Below, piece after piece: positions 23,892-40,200 of a stretch of DNA of 64,000 bases (the first letter of the stretch is position 1; every line of letters begins with the position of its first letter). The position numbers were made by a program, and so were the translations under genes. The notes beneath the pieces are model-generated. The model was given only the letters and a program-made list of their open reading frames with translations, ran no database searches and was not told the origin of the DNA. Origin of the DNA: Dryas octopetala (Eukaryota > Streptophyta > Magnoliopsida > Rosales > Rosaceae); NCBI GenBank assembly GCA_963921425.1, contig OY992837.1:11319896-11383895 (forward strand), written 5' to 3'.

Positions 23892-24985
23892 CTTTTCTAG
23901 TTATCTGAAAGAAATCGCCTTACCACTTAAATATCATAAAGCAAATATTAAACCAATGACCCATTCACCCACTGAAAAAATATCAAACCAGAATACACAT
24001 GCAAACATGGTGAACAGAAATATGAATACACGAATACAATCAAATGGGCAAGTCCAAAATCCCAACAAAGTGAATACATATAACCAATTTTAAGATACAA
24101 ACCACAAGTACAGATAACCAAAGAAAAAGGAAAAAAAACTTTTAAACTTAAACTCATTAACTCATGCAAGATGTATAAAATTGGTGCTATTTTTATCATC
24201 TTGCCCAAAAAGTTTGACATTTCACCATGGGTAAACAACAATTTCACTATCACTGTTATGCAAATCGAATGCCCTGTGCTGAACAGACTAGGCCAAAGAT
24301 AACGATTTGAACCACTTACTCTATCAAATGCAGAAAACCCACAAAACAATATAAAATTTTCGCTATAAAAGCAGCAATCTTCATAAAAAATCCGATTAAA
24401 TCTGAACAAGTTCAGTTACATGCAACAAAAAATCCTAACTTTCAAACGTAAACGTTTCAATTAGCAAAAATGTTACCATAATTCTATTAAACACAATCAA
24501 TAATACCCTATTCGTGCTATTCCCAAAAATCTAAACTAAAAATAAAAACTAACAAAAAAATATAAACTATGGAAATCAGCAGCTTCGTATATTAGTACAA
24601 AATTAACACCTAAAACAAAACAAAACAAATTAGTTTCACATACAGCATGAAACCCCTCACCTGTTTAGTTTGGCCGATCTTCGAGTCACAAAATCGAACC
24701 AGGCGATTCCTGAAACTCGTAGAAAAAAGTTCAAATTTCAAAAAAACAATCAACAACCCGTGAACAGAAGCAGGATCAAATAAATACAGGAATAAAATTC
24801 AAATACAGAGACAGGGGGATGGTTTGTTACCCTAATCGAGGAGAATATTGGGAGATAATCGGAAACTAAAAAATAAAAGAATATGAGACTAAAAGAAAAA
24901 AATAAAAAAGAAAGCGAAAGAGAGAGATAGAGAGATTGGGTTTGGGTTTGGGGGCTCGTGGGGTCTGTGCTGGTATTTAAAACTT
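23892..24985 (-). promoter_or_regulatory. Leader intron and promoter of the A20/AN1 gene
   Basis: The first, noncoding exon lies at about 24831 to 24975 and is rich in CT on the coding strand. A donor GTAACA begins at 24830 and the acceptor TTTCAG ends at 23905, so an intron of about 926 bp interrupts the leader. A TTAAATA box sits near 24975 (minus strand). Leader introns are common in this family. The exact transcription start is not known. Confidence 0.6.
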
Positions 24986-25434
24986 TAGCTTTTCCTCTGC
25001 CAACGAAAACTTTTCAGTAAGTCGGTGGTGCTACAATAATAACCCCTGAATGGCTCCATAATTACGGTGTTGCCATTCCATTAACTGAGTGAGTCTGAGT
25101 CAGACTGTCCAGAGTCCTTTTTGGTTTTGGGCTGAGTCCGAATCCTTATCATCCCAACCTGGGATTTTTATATACACAACACACCAATAAAAAAAAACAA
25201 CCTACATAAATAATTGAAAGTCAAATTACACACACACTCTTTAAAATGTGATCTGTTTGGCATTTTGTCCCAAGAAAAAATTTTGTGACACTTAATTTCA
25301 TGAACTATTTTTGTGTTCTAAAATGTCCTCATTATGTCAACTATATTACATTTTTTGTTTGAGATGCTTACAAAGCGCCGGTGTCACGTGGACATCTATT
25401 ATTCTTTTTATGAGACAATATAAAACTGGTTATA
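24986..25434. other. Intergenic, no gene seen
   Basis: Upstream of the A20/AN1 gene. No coding frame and no clear repeat before the hAT-like element. Confidence 0.4.
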
Positions 25435-25442
25435 GTTCAAAG

Positions 25443-25936
25443 TAAGGCTGGGGGTGGGTCGGTAATCGAACTGCAAGGGCCATCGACAATGTCAGTTACC
25501 GTCGGTTTCGGATGCGGTTGTTGTCGAATCGGTGTGATCGGTGTCGGTGGCTGGCTATCGCACCAGCCAAGCAGCCCAAGCTCACCTCGCCGAAGCCTCC
25601 ACGCCAAGCCACCAGCCTCGTCGTCGCACCAGCAACACCAACACACTAGCTTCGCCGTCCCACCAACAACACCACCCTCGATATGAAACTAAAGACTAGC
25701 AGAAAAAGAAGAGGAATGTTTCAATCTGTAACTAGAGACCAACAAAAGAAGAAGAAGAAGAAGAATGAGGGTGTTGGTTGGTAGTGGTACACCGACGGTG
25801 TTGAGATTTCCAAATTGCCACCGCCTATCATCAAATCGGTTGGCCAACCGACACCTATTTGTCGGTCAATCGTCAGCTGGCCTTTTTGCAGTGGCGGGTG
25901 CGGTTGCGGTTCATCGGTAATTCTGACCCAGCCCTA
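25443..25936. mobile_element. Non-autonomous hAT-like element, GC-rich
   Basis: 494 bp flanked by a perfect 8-bp repeat GTTCAAAG (25435-25442 and 25937-25944). Termini are TAAGGCTGGG at the left and TAGGGCTGGG at the right in reverse complement, followed by CGGTAATCGAAC and CCGATGAACC. The interior is unusually GC-rich for the window, with repeated CGGTCGG phrases. Two short open frames inside are composition artefacts. Confidence 0.75.
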
Positions 25937-25944
25937 GTTCAAAG

Positions 25945-26537
25945 GACATCTTTACATGTACATTTTCTTCTTCTACAACATGTTTTGGATTTTCTTTATA
26001 ACAAACACCAATTTTTCGAGCTATAAAAAAATCTAGAAATTCACAACTTCAAGTCAAAATCATGAAGGGATTTTGTTCTTCATCAACTAAGCTTTAAGAA
26101 AGTATAAGCATTGCTCAAATACATAAACTAAATTAAGATAAATCAATTACCAAAGATGAGTCATGATGGTAGAAGGTTTGAAAGTAAATTTGTTTTAATA
26201 ATTTAATAGGGTTTCCTTGATTAACACCCAAGTCCCAACAATGATTTGGAATGCTTTGATTTTATTTCTATGAAGGGAATCAATAAATCCCAAAAAATTT
26301 CAAACATGAATCCTGAAAATCACATAAATTTTGGAAACGGAAAAAAAACTATTTAAAAATGTTTTTTTATTAGTTTTCATTTTAAGAACATTTGATCCAT
26401 GTACATTTTCTAACCCTCCTTCACATGTGTTGTCATTATCTTCACTATTCTTTTAATTTTCCTTCTCTATAGTAATTTTATCGAAGACTTGAACTCAGAA
26501 TCTCCTCTAAAAAAGAGATAGACCGCCACTAGTAGAC
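25945..26537. other. Intergenic, no gene seen
   Basis: AT-rich with no coding frame. A short GAACTCAGAATCTCC phrase near 26488 resembles a tRNA-derived box but lacks a partner box. Confidence 0.4.
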
Positions 26538-26540
26538 TAT

Positions 26541-26833
26541 GGGCCCGTTTGGCACTGCTTCTTAGAAGCACTTTTATTTAGTAGCGCTTTTATCAGAAGC
26601 GCTTATGTTAAGAAGCACATATAAATTTTTATAAAACTTATAAGTTGTTTATGCAAAAGCACTTGAAAGTGCTTCTTGAGAAAGCACCTGTCAGGTGCTT
26701 CTCAAAAAACCCCCTTAAAAGTGCTTTTATAACTCAAAAGCACTTCTAATTATTTTTGCCAAACGCTATCAAAAGCGCTTTTACTAATTTGAAAGCGCTT
26801 TTGACAATTTTAAAAGCAGTGCCAAACGGGTCC
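26541..26833. mobile_element. Harbinger/Tourist-like MITE, copy 1
   Basis: 293 bp flanked by TAT (26538-26540 and 26834-26836). Termini are inverted: GGGCCCGTTTGGCACTGC, and GGACCCGTTTGGCACTGC in reverse complement. The interior is packed with AAGCGCTT and AAGCACTT palindromic phrases. Ends and a 3-bp target are typical of Tourist elements. Confidence 0.72.
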
Positions 26834-26836
26834 TAT

Positions 26837-27148
26837 GGCTTGTTTAGTAGTGCTTTTAGAAGCCTTACAAGTGTTTTCAAATAGTCAAAAGCATTTTTGC
26901 TTATGTTTGATAAAAACAAAAAATAAAAGTGTTTTTGGGTTATAAAAGCACTTGGAAAGGGATTCCAAATACATTCATAAGAAGTAATTAGATTTTTTTC
27001 AAAAAAATTTATGTCTTTTAACAAAAGCGCTTCTAGTGAAAACGCTTCCTACATGAGCACTCCTAAAAAAGTCCTAAATCCAAATAGTCATTGACTTCCT
27101 TCTCTATGTTTAATCAAAAATTTAATAAGAAAATGCATCAAACGGGCC
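26837..27148. mobile_element. Harbinger/Tourist-like MITE, older copy 2
   Basis: It directly abuts copy 1 and shares its TAT (26834-26836); a second TAT follows at 27149-27151. Its termini, GGCTTGTTTAGTAGTGC and GGCCCGTTTGATGC (reverse complement), are eroded versions of the copy 1 ends, and the interior has the same AAGCGCTTCT and AAAAGCACTT phrases. Confidence 0.55.
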
Positions 27149-27409
27149 TATGGGCCTTAGAATGAGTTCCGAGTTTCCGAGTCTTGAAGATTGGGCTGGG
27201 CTGGGCCGGGCCCAGAGTCACGGCTATTGTGAACTGGTCCAAAATATCATGGGTCCTATACGGTAGAAAGGAGATTTTCGCGGCGGGAAAAGAGTGAAGT
27301 GGTGCGCAAATTGGCGGGAACAAATCGGAATCCCCAAAATTTGCATATAAATACAGCCCCTACTAAATCGTCTTCTTCTCTAAAATTCCCAAAACCTCTG
27401 GTTCGCGGA

Positions 27410-28692
27410 ATGGGTAAGAAAAAGAGAGCTAGAGATTCTGAGCAAAAGCAAGTACCAGATATGGAAGGGGACGAAGAACAACAACAAAATGACGAAGATC
27501 ACAACGCCTCTTCCACCGATGAGAAGAACCTCTACGAGGTGTTTGAGAATTACGTTCAAAATTTTGCGTGATGTGATTTGATTAATCTCTTGATTTCTTT
27601 CTTTAAGCTACAAAATTAGATTTTTAATTTTTATGTTTTTCTTGCCCTAATTTGGGAAATTGGGGGTTTTGAAAGGCATTTGGTTGTGGTTGTTTTGTAG
27701 GTTCTTGGCGTGGAGAGAAGCGCGACTCAACAGGAAATAAAGAAAGCGTATCATAAGTTGGCATTGCGACTCCATCCCGATAAAAATCCTGGCGAGGTGA
27801 AACGTGATAAAAATCGTGTCTTTTCTGCTTTTTCTCTCAACTGTGAAGTGTGGTTATGTTGTAAGCTGTAAGTGTAATTCTTCATTTTTGTTTGTATAGG
27901 GAGCTAAAGAGAAGTTTCAGCAATTGCAAAAAGTGATTTCAATTCTTGGGGATGAGGAGAAACGAGCACTCTATGACCAGACTGGTTGCATTGACGATGA
28001 TGTGAGTTTGTGATGGTTTTTTTTTTTTTTTTTTTTAGCAATTTGAGAGCGAACCCATAATTTTAAAATTCACATTGTTAGAAAATCTTCTGTGTAGTGG
28101 TAAATAAGATTTATTATTGGAAATGACAAGAAAATGGGTCAGTTGTGATGTTTCTGAATTGGAATCATTGCAGCCTTTAGATCCTCAGGGAAATCAAAAT
28201 TGCCTTAAATCATTAAGTGGTGCTTATTTTGTTTGTCCATTTCATGAGCAGGACCTTGCCGGTGATGTTCAGAATCTGCGCGAATTTTTCCGAGCCATGT
28301 ATAAAAAGGTCATGATCTTTTCATCTCTTCATGCTTTCTTCTGATACAATATCATGCCATATGTACTTTCTGTAGCTTAATGACAAAATATACATCATTT
28401 GCAGGTAACTGAAGCAGACATTGAAGAGTTTGAAGCGAACTACAGAGGATCTGATTCTGAGAAGAAAGATTTGATTGATCTGTATGGCAAGTGCAAGGGT
28501 AATATGAACAGGTATTAGCATTGTGTTTATCCTTTTTCGCATTTGGGTTTCCTGCGGTTTCCTGCTTGATGCTTACAGTCTTTTTCCCTTGCAGACTCTT
28601 CTGCTCAATGCTTTGCTCAGATCCTAAACTTGATTCACACCGCTTCAAGGATATTCTTGATGAGGCAATAGCTGCAGGTGTGGATATCTTTG

Positions 28693-28734
<42 letters not shown>

Positions 28735-29845
28735 GAAAAAGAAAAATTCACTAATCTTTCCAAAAAATTATGTTTCTTGTTCTTGCTGAGAATCCTTTAA
28801 TTTAGGCTTATACCTGGCTTACAAACCATGGCTGATTGTTTCACTTAAGATATCTACAATACAATAGTAGGTGATCAGGTGAACTTTGGATGTTGAATTA
28901 GATGGCTCCCTTGTTTCTATTTTCTGGGCATAGTGATCTTCTAGAAAAGATAAGGTGGTTAAGACATGAAAGAACTAGTTATATAACTTATATCTTTTAG
29001 TTTACTTACTCTTGAAATTGACACTGATCCTACCAGATGGGACTGTTACTATAAGAGGGCTTTATTTTTGCTATAAATATTATGAAAAAAATTGCTTAGT
29101 TAAATAAATGATCAATGAATGAATGGTAACTTAGTTGTATTGTGTATATCGGAAAAAGACATTTGATGGCATTGATATTGAAGGTATAATGCAAGACTTG
29201 TTCAGGACCTTCGTAACTGTAATGAATATAAATTTTATCAGTCAGTAATGAAGCTTTTGCATATATTTTCAGTTTTCTTCTTTTTTTTTTTTTATAGTCT
29301 AATGTTGCCTAAAGTAAATTTCTGGTTACGCCTCTGTATGTAAGTTATATTGACACCAGTTGATGCATTATTGGTTTACTGAATTGTTCTGCATTTAAGG
29401 GTGTGCAGAGTATCTTTCATGTTGCTGATTCACTTTCTCCCCTCTTTGTGCAGGAGAACTGAAATCAACCAAAGCCTACACAAAATGGGCAAAGAAAGTA
29501 TCTGAAACAAAACCTCCTACTAGTCCTTTAAGGAGGAAGGACAAGTGAGTACCTCACTAAAAGTTTATTTTATTATTTACATTTTTTTTAGTAACTCGAT
29601 CAAGAAATGAAAATCTTTGTGCTTAAATCTTTGACAGGTCAAATAAGCAGTCAGAACCAGATCTGTATGCAATCATATCTCAGCGCCGAAATGAGAGGAA
29701 AGATCGGTTTGATTCTATGTTCTCTAATCTAGTTTCTAAGTATGGCGGGAGTAATGATTCTTCAGAACCCACAGAAGAAGAATTTGAGGCTACACAGAAA
29801 AGGCTTGAAAGCAAAAGGTCCTCCAGAAAATCAAAACGCAAGTAA
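27410..29845 (+). CDS. ATJ6: J-domain co-chaperone, DnaJ6/DNAJC9 type, one-base frameshift in exon 3
   Basis: Eight exons: 27410-27538, 27701-27796, 27900-28002, 28252-28308, 28405-28511, 28595-28677, 29454-29544, 29638-29845. All introns are GT-AG and phases agree. The product is about 283 residues, as in Arabidopsis DnaJ6 (At5g06910). The J domain (about 41-105) has YEVLGV and the HPD triad (68-70) that stimulates Hsp70 ATPase. The middle matches the family ([35 protein letters not shown]), and the tail is basic. Metazoan relatives are nuclear histone-linked chaperones; transfer of that role to plants is inference. In exon 3 the codons for [13 protein letters not shown] are split by one extra A (AAAA near 27960-27963 where three fit). 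Every other exon is clean, so a sequencing or assembly slip is the likeliest cause. Confidence 0.9.
28695..28732. repeat. (CT)n microsatellite in DnaJ intron 6
   Basis: About 19 CT units, 18 bp after the splice donor at 28678. Confidence 0.95.
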
Positions 29846-31060
29846 CTTGACCTTCTAGAGTAAATTTTAGTCTATGTATTGGTGTGCTCAAAATTTCTCT
29901 ATAAACGTAATCCCTTTTTCTTAGAACTATTTAAACATGCCAGAAAATTGTATGTGAGTTTTCTTCTGTACATGGTTTTAGATCCATTTGCCTGATGCTT
30001 TACTTAGAAATATGCAAATGGAAAGTTGCATGTGAGGTTTTCTTCTGATGCTTTACATGGTTTTAAATATGCAAATGTGCTCATGACAAAGTTTATTGAT
30101 CCTTTCTTTTTTCTTAATGGAAGCTTGTTCTGCCATTGGGGACAAATTGTCTGCGTTTAATGTTAAACTAGAGCAAAGCATGCATGGCCACTTTAAACAA
30201 ACCTTGACTTATTCGTTGAGTTTTTCTTTCTGGTGCTGGGTTGGGTAGTTACAATTTTCCAAAATTGCCCTTTGACGTCATTCCCAGACTATTGAAAAGA
30301 TTGATTGCTTCTTTTTGTGTGTTCCTAGGCAAACAACGTAGTAACCTGTGAATGACTATATACAACTTTACAAGTGTTTTGGTATTCGTCAGTACCTCAT
30401 GGTTTGGCAATAAACAAAATAAGGTGGGCATTCCTTAACAATAAAATTATGTACGAGTTCATCTTGAGACCCAATTGGATTTTGTTCTGCTTGGCCCTTC
30501 AACTCCCAACTCTTCTCGTGTTGCATCCCTATTTGAGGTTCTTTACATGGTCAGTTGGTTTTGGTTATTTTTGCAAGACTGTAATTTATAATAGTGATTA
30601 TTCGGTTATTCCCATACCAAAAATGTCATAAAAGCTGTGTTTAAACGTTGTAGAAGATTTCAAGTCCCATCCCAACTAATTAAGTGAATAAATGCAAATC
30701 TAACTATTCGATCAGTTGGTGACTTGTCACATTTTAGTTTTTAATTCCAATTTCACCCCTTATAAGATCAAACCATAAAATAAAGAAATTTCACCCCTTT
30801 TGAATATATGAGGAATATTTTTTCTTTGAAGAGAAAGAAACTCTTAGATAAATTCTTTAACTCTTTATTGTCCTTGAGTCAGCTTCTTGGAGGAGATATT
30901 TTATCAAATATTTTACCCCATCTTTAAGAAAAATATAAAAAAAGAGGGTTGTTAGGGTAATTTAAATATTTAATGGGTAGATAGAAATATAGAATGATAG
31001 AGTGGACGAGGCTGCCTTCAGTCGTCCTTTAATGCATCATCCATGATCATGGATCATGGT
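29846..31060. other. 3' flank of the DnaJ gene and intergenic
   Basis: The first about 200 bp are likely 3' UTR. At 29940-30075 a phrase with GAGTTTTCTTCTG and CATGGTTTTA is locally duplicated. No further gene seen. Confidence 0.4.
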
Positions 31061-31630
31061 CATAGTAGTAGGTGTAGGCACCATCTGGATTCGTTCAGTT
31101 TTTGTCGAAAACTGCAAACTAAACCAATCTAATCGGTTTGAATTTTTTCCAAACTAAAACCAACCAAACCATATTTTTAAGCGAACCAAACAAATCCATT
31201 CATCCTCGGTTTGGTTTCGTTGATTTGAATGGTTTGGGGAGAGGGGAAAAAGAAACAAAGAAAAATACAATGGAGAGATGAAGATAATTGAGAGAAATAT
31301 ATGAAGAAATTAAAATAGAAAATGATGAGAAGTTGCAAAGTAAGAAAGGAGATGAAGACATCGACTAAAGGGAGGTTGAGATTGAGAGGGGAGAAAGAAT
31401 AAGAGATATGGGAGTAAATGAATACGCAATGGGTATGATAATATTAAAAAGATCCTATTTAGTTTGGTTCGATTTAGGTGGTTTAAAAATAATTCACTAA
31501 ATCGAAAATAGCAGTTTGATTCGGTTTATAAACAGATAAATATATGTAATTTTTTTTATGTAAAAACCAAACCAACCCAGTCCAAACGATTTAGTTTGGT
31601 TGGTTTAATCAATTAAATGTCCACCTTTCA
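31060..31630. mobile_element. hAT-like repeat with TTTGGTT arrays
   Basis: The arms are rich in inverted TTTGGTT and AACCAAA phrases (left arm about 31100-31230, right arm about 31455-31615). The right end reads TGTCCACC, typical of hAT-like elements. The left end (TAGGTGTAGGCACC) is diverged and no target duplication was seen. Confidence 0.4.
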
Positions 31631-31642
31631 CTACTAGTAGTA

Positions 31643-33007
31643 GTGAAAGGTAGGGGTGGACAACAATAAACGAATATCATACTATGTCGAACCGGACCGA
31701 ACTGGTGGTCTAGTTTTGTTTTTTTTTTTTTTTAACTAAAACCATTCAGTTTTGTGACCAATCCGAACCGATGGAGTTGGTTTAGTCATCGGTTTTAGTA
31801 CTGTATTTCGCTGGTTCTATCCAAACAACACCGACCGATGCATTAAAATATTTTTGGATGCTTGCTGCCATGCTTACTTGTTTGCTTTTTAGACTTTATC
31901 ATTTTTAGTTTTTATGTTCTATAAGGCCTTCCACAATGATTTTGATTTTGATTTTGATGCTTAAAGTGACCTAATTTCTATTTGAATAGTGCTGAGAGTG
32001 ATTTTTATATTTGTTGTATCCGTAGTGATACTGAGAGAGATATACGAGAGTAATATTATTATACCAAATTAAATTATGCCTAATTTTGATTAAGTGGTTA
32101 TTAAGTTTTAATTTATAATGTAATTATATATGAAAATTATACCAATATCATTATTTTAATAAAATCTTTAAAAAGAATCCAATATTACATATATCATATT
32201 AATTATTTGAAGGCACGTGAAAGAGCAATGCTTGGATCCTCATGTTTGAGGACCAACCTTGTCCTCGTAGCCAATCAAATGAGCCCATGATAGGGTCCAC
32301 CATCTCAACTCTCTTTTTTCTCTCATGGTGGAGCTCATTCGGTATTTAGCTATTGGATTTTATCGTATAATTTATGTATCTTTTCTTTAATTGTTTGCAT
32401 TTTTTTATGATTTTTTAATTATTATTCCATTAAAATTAAGTAGCATTTAATCATGTTCGTTGATCTTCAACAGACAACTCAGCATAGCCATTGATATACA
32501 TGTGGGCCAGGCCCATCTCACATAAGAATCAAACTCAAACATCACTAATTGGGCTCATGCCAAATAGAAATCACTCTCTCTGGCCCCACTGTGAGTTGTG
32601 ATTTCTATTTTTGAGTCCAATAAATTGGAATCAAAATCAAAATCAAGGCCTCACTTAATTCTTGCAGTCGTTCACTTTTTAGTTATGTTGATGATAAATT
32701 GCTATTTGTTATTAGGTGATGTTGTGTTTTTCTTCCAATAGTAAGGAAACCTCTAAATTTGAGCCTCAAATTCATTTGAAATTTAGGCCTTAACTTAACT
32801 GAATGTTTTTCAAAAAAGAATTGGTTCACTACCAAACCTAATGACCGATCCAACCAAACCACCATTTCAGTTAATCAAACCTTAAGGCTTGGAATCAATC
32901 GGTTCGGTTACAATTTTAAATTTTTCAATATTGAGCCTCTTGGTTCGGTTACAGTTAGAAGCATACAGTTCGGTTAACCAAACCATATCCACCCCTACAC
33001 CTTTAAC
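31643..33007. mobile_element. hAT-like element with AGGGGTGGA ends
   Basis: The left end GTGAAAGGTAGGGGTGGACA mirrors the right end, GTTAAAGGTGTAGGGGTGGA in reverse complement. CGGTTCGGTT-type phrases fill both subterminal parts. Inside, AGGCCTT and GATTTTGATTTTGATTTT phrases at about 31923 and 32652 face each other, suggesting a nested second element. No target duplication was found. Confidence 0.42.
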
Positions 33008-34006
33008 GAAGGCACTAGCTAATTGTCATTTTTATTACTTTTTAAAATTAGAAGTGGCCAAAAAAAAAATTAAAATTAGAAAAGAAATAATTTGGTGGTT
33101 AAAGAATTGAAGAAACTATGAAAGAAAAAAATAGTTTTATTCGACCCAAAGAAAAAGAAATAATTTTATAACAAAAAAGAATATTCCAGAGGCTAAAAGA
33201 GTAATTTTTGAATTGAATCGCTCCAACCAAGTGGTCAAGCACAAATTGAGTCTTTCCCTTGAAAAAAAGAAAAGAAAAAAAGAAACAATTCGATTTTTAA
33301 GTCGCAAGGACAATGACATCCCAACTACGCGCTGGAAAACATTCCCTGGTGGGAGAGAAGAGTTGATCTCTCCCATGAATCTACAAATGCAAGCAAAGCT
33401 TTGCCTTTTTCTTTGGTCTTCTATACCTGTCCCTTTAGCTTTTGCCTTCCAAACCCCACCTTCTATTTGGTAGATAATCAACTTCCAAATTAAGCAGTAT
33501 TATATTCATATGTGCTACACTTGCTTTACTTGAGGCTGCCCTTCCACCCTTCTCTAACTCTCTCTACTTTTTTGGTAAGTAGTTATCACATTCTTGATTA
33601 TCATATTTAGTGCTCTTGTTGCTTTACTTGAGTGTGTGTGTGATATCATTATTGTTGTGGAATAAAGCTTTACTCATTTATATGTCTCTCTCTCTAGTTT
33701 TTGGGAATTCAGTAGCTTCAGGACTCAAGGGTCATCCCTTGAGGAACATTACATAGCAGTTGGTGCTGCACAAATTGATTACTGCTGTTTTCCTTTTCAG
33801 GTATTATGCAAATTTTTCTTTTCTGGGTCTTTAAATTTTGGGTCAAATTTTGCTATGGAAGCAGTAAAATTTTTGTTTTTATTGTATGGGAGTGAGTTCC
33901 TGAAATGAGTCCAAATTGAGTCAATTTAACAATTGGGATTCACCACCGAAGCTGGGTTTACTTACTGTACTGTATATCTTCTGCGTTTTGAAGGTCTTAA
34001 GTGCCT
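33008..34006 (+). promoter_or_regulatory. Promoter and leader region of the NEK gene
   Basis: No coding frame of note. From about 33534, CT-rich leader-like sequence with a donor-like TTGGTAAGTAG (about 33571) and an acceptor-like CTCTCTAG (about 33698) suggests a spliced 5' UTR. The coding start is the ATG at 34007. The transcription start is not determined. Confidence 0.4.
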
Positions 34007-38937
<4,931 letters not shown>

Positions 38938-39684
38938 TTTTTAATAGACAATTTGGATGTAATTTATGCAATACAGAGTTTTTTTTTTAAATGTATTTAT
39001 CATCTGGACATAAATTGTTTGTCAACCAGAGTGTTTGAATATTGAACATTAGACTCGGAAATAACATATTGCAGATTGTAACAGAACATTGGCTCTAGTG
39101 GAATCTTGACGCAATCTATAATTTTTTCTATTGTTTCAATGTATTTTGTAGATTATTTTTCTTTTTAATTCAGCTTTTCAATGTATATTTGTCGATTAAC
39201 AGGTTATCGTGATTTTACTCTTGTGGGTGTTGAGGGATAAATGCTTTGCCATGAGAGCTAGAAGCCTCGAGAGGTTTTCATGAATGTCTGTAAGAGTTAA
39301 TTAGATGTAGTTAACCATGCAAAGAGAAATTCATTGCATGTCTAAAACAAGCAATGGATTGATGACATTTCCATGAGGCTTAAGTAGTAGAGTTATTCTA
39401 CTAGTTTAAGTTTTACAAGGAGAGCCATAGAACAAAGAATAGAAGAAAAAATCCAGACAACACAATTGAAGAACTTAGCATATATTTTATATGAAATATT
39501 TTCATATCCTTTATTCTGTTTGGAATCCCATTTAAACAGTCATAACATTCACCCATCTTGGTGACATAAATGAATGTTCTTCTCTAATGGAATCCCATAA
39601 ATCCAGTACATATATCACTCTCATAGTGATCTCATTTTCTTTTCCTAAGAATTTTTTTCTATTCTCCAAGCTTAATATATGAAG
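38938..39684. other. Convergent intergenic region between NEK and the first AGP gene
   Basis: It holds the 3' UTRs of the two convergent genes. No further gene seen. Confidence 0.45.
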
Positions 39685-39975
39685 CTAATAGGCAAAGAAA
39701 GACAAGAGGAAGGCACCAGCCAGGGATCCAATGGACATGGTAATGGAGGCGGCGCTTGATGGGGCCGGGGCAGGAGCTGTGCCACCTGTGAGGGTGGAGG
39801 CAACTGAGCCGATAGGGGAAGTAGCGGAGGCTGCTGAGCCGGTCGGGGCACCAACTGCGCCCTTGATGGCATCCTTAGCAGCTGTTGCTTTGTCACTGAT
39901 GGTACTATCTGCCAAGGCAACACTAAGCATGGCAGCAATGACAATGAGGGCGAGGGTGATCTTCTTCATTTCCAT
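39685..39975 (-). CDS. AGP23/AGP40-like arabinogalactan peptide, gene 1
   Basis: An intronless gene of 96 residues. It has a signal peptide (MEMKKITLALIVIAAMLSVALA), a short Ala/Ser/Thr/Pro region with APAPAPSS for hydroxyproline O-glycosylation, and a hydrophobic C-terminal segment (SIGSLAGAFLLSFFAY) that fits a GPI-anchor signal. The start at MEMKK matches the family opening; an upstream in-frame ATG at 40047 would put 24 unrelated residues in front. It is longer than classical AGP peptides (about 60), owing to an expanded Ala-rich middle. AGP peptides are secreted to the cell surface and many are pollen-expressed; tissue here is unknown. It is the first of four like genes in the same orientation. 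Confidence 0.85.
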   Translation of the reverse strand: MEMKKITLALIVIAAMLSVALADSTISDKATAAKDAIKGAVGAPTGSAASATSPIGSVASTLTGGTAPAPAPSSAASITMSIGSLAGAFLLSFFAY

Positions 39976-40099
39976 GATGAATATTATTGTGAAATGGTAA
40001 TAAGTTGATATAACAAAGACCTGCCTTAGAGATGGATGTGAAGACAAAACTTCTTATTTTCTCTTTTTTATTTTGTGCAGGCCTGAGGAATACTCACGA

Positions 40100-40200
40100 G
40101 GAAAGCACAATTTATAGAATGAAACTGTTGTTGTTAGTTCAGAATAGGGTCTTACGTGTTTGGTGTTGCATGGTATGAGGAATTCTTTAACGCTTCTTTT
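40100..40200 (-). promoter_or_regulatory. Promoter of AGP gene 1 with shared block
   Basis: A minus-strand CTATAAATT TATA box lies at about 40109-40117. Upstream (40145-40185, written on the plus strand) is TCTTACGTGTTTGG, then TTGCATGGTATGAGGAATT, a block repeated at all four minus-strand AGP genes. It contains an ACGTG core and a GCATG core. Confidence 0.7.

Noticed and set aside
25437-25686. Two short overlapping frames rich in Ser, Pro and His
   Set aside because: They lie within a GC-rich non-autonomous hAT-like element and reflect its composition.
28117-28344. 75-codon frame in the DnaJ gene
   Set aside because: Reads from intron 3 into exon 4 in frame with the end of the exon; splice signals show it is intronic at its start.
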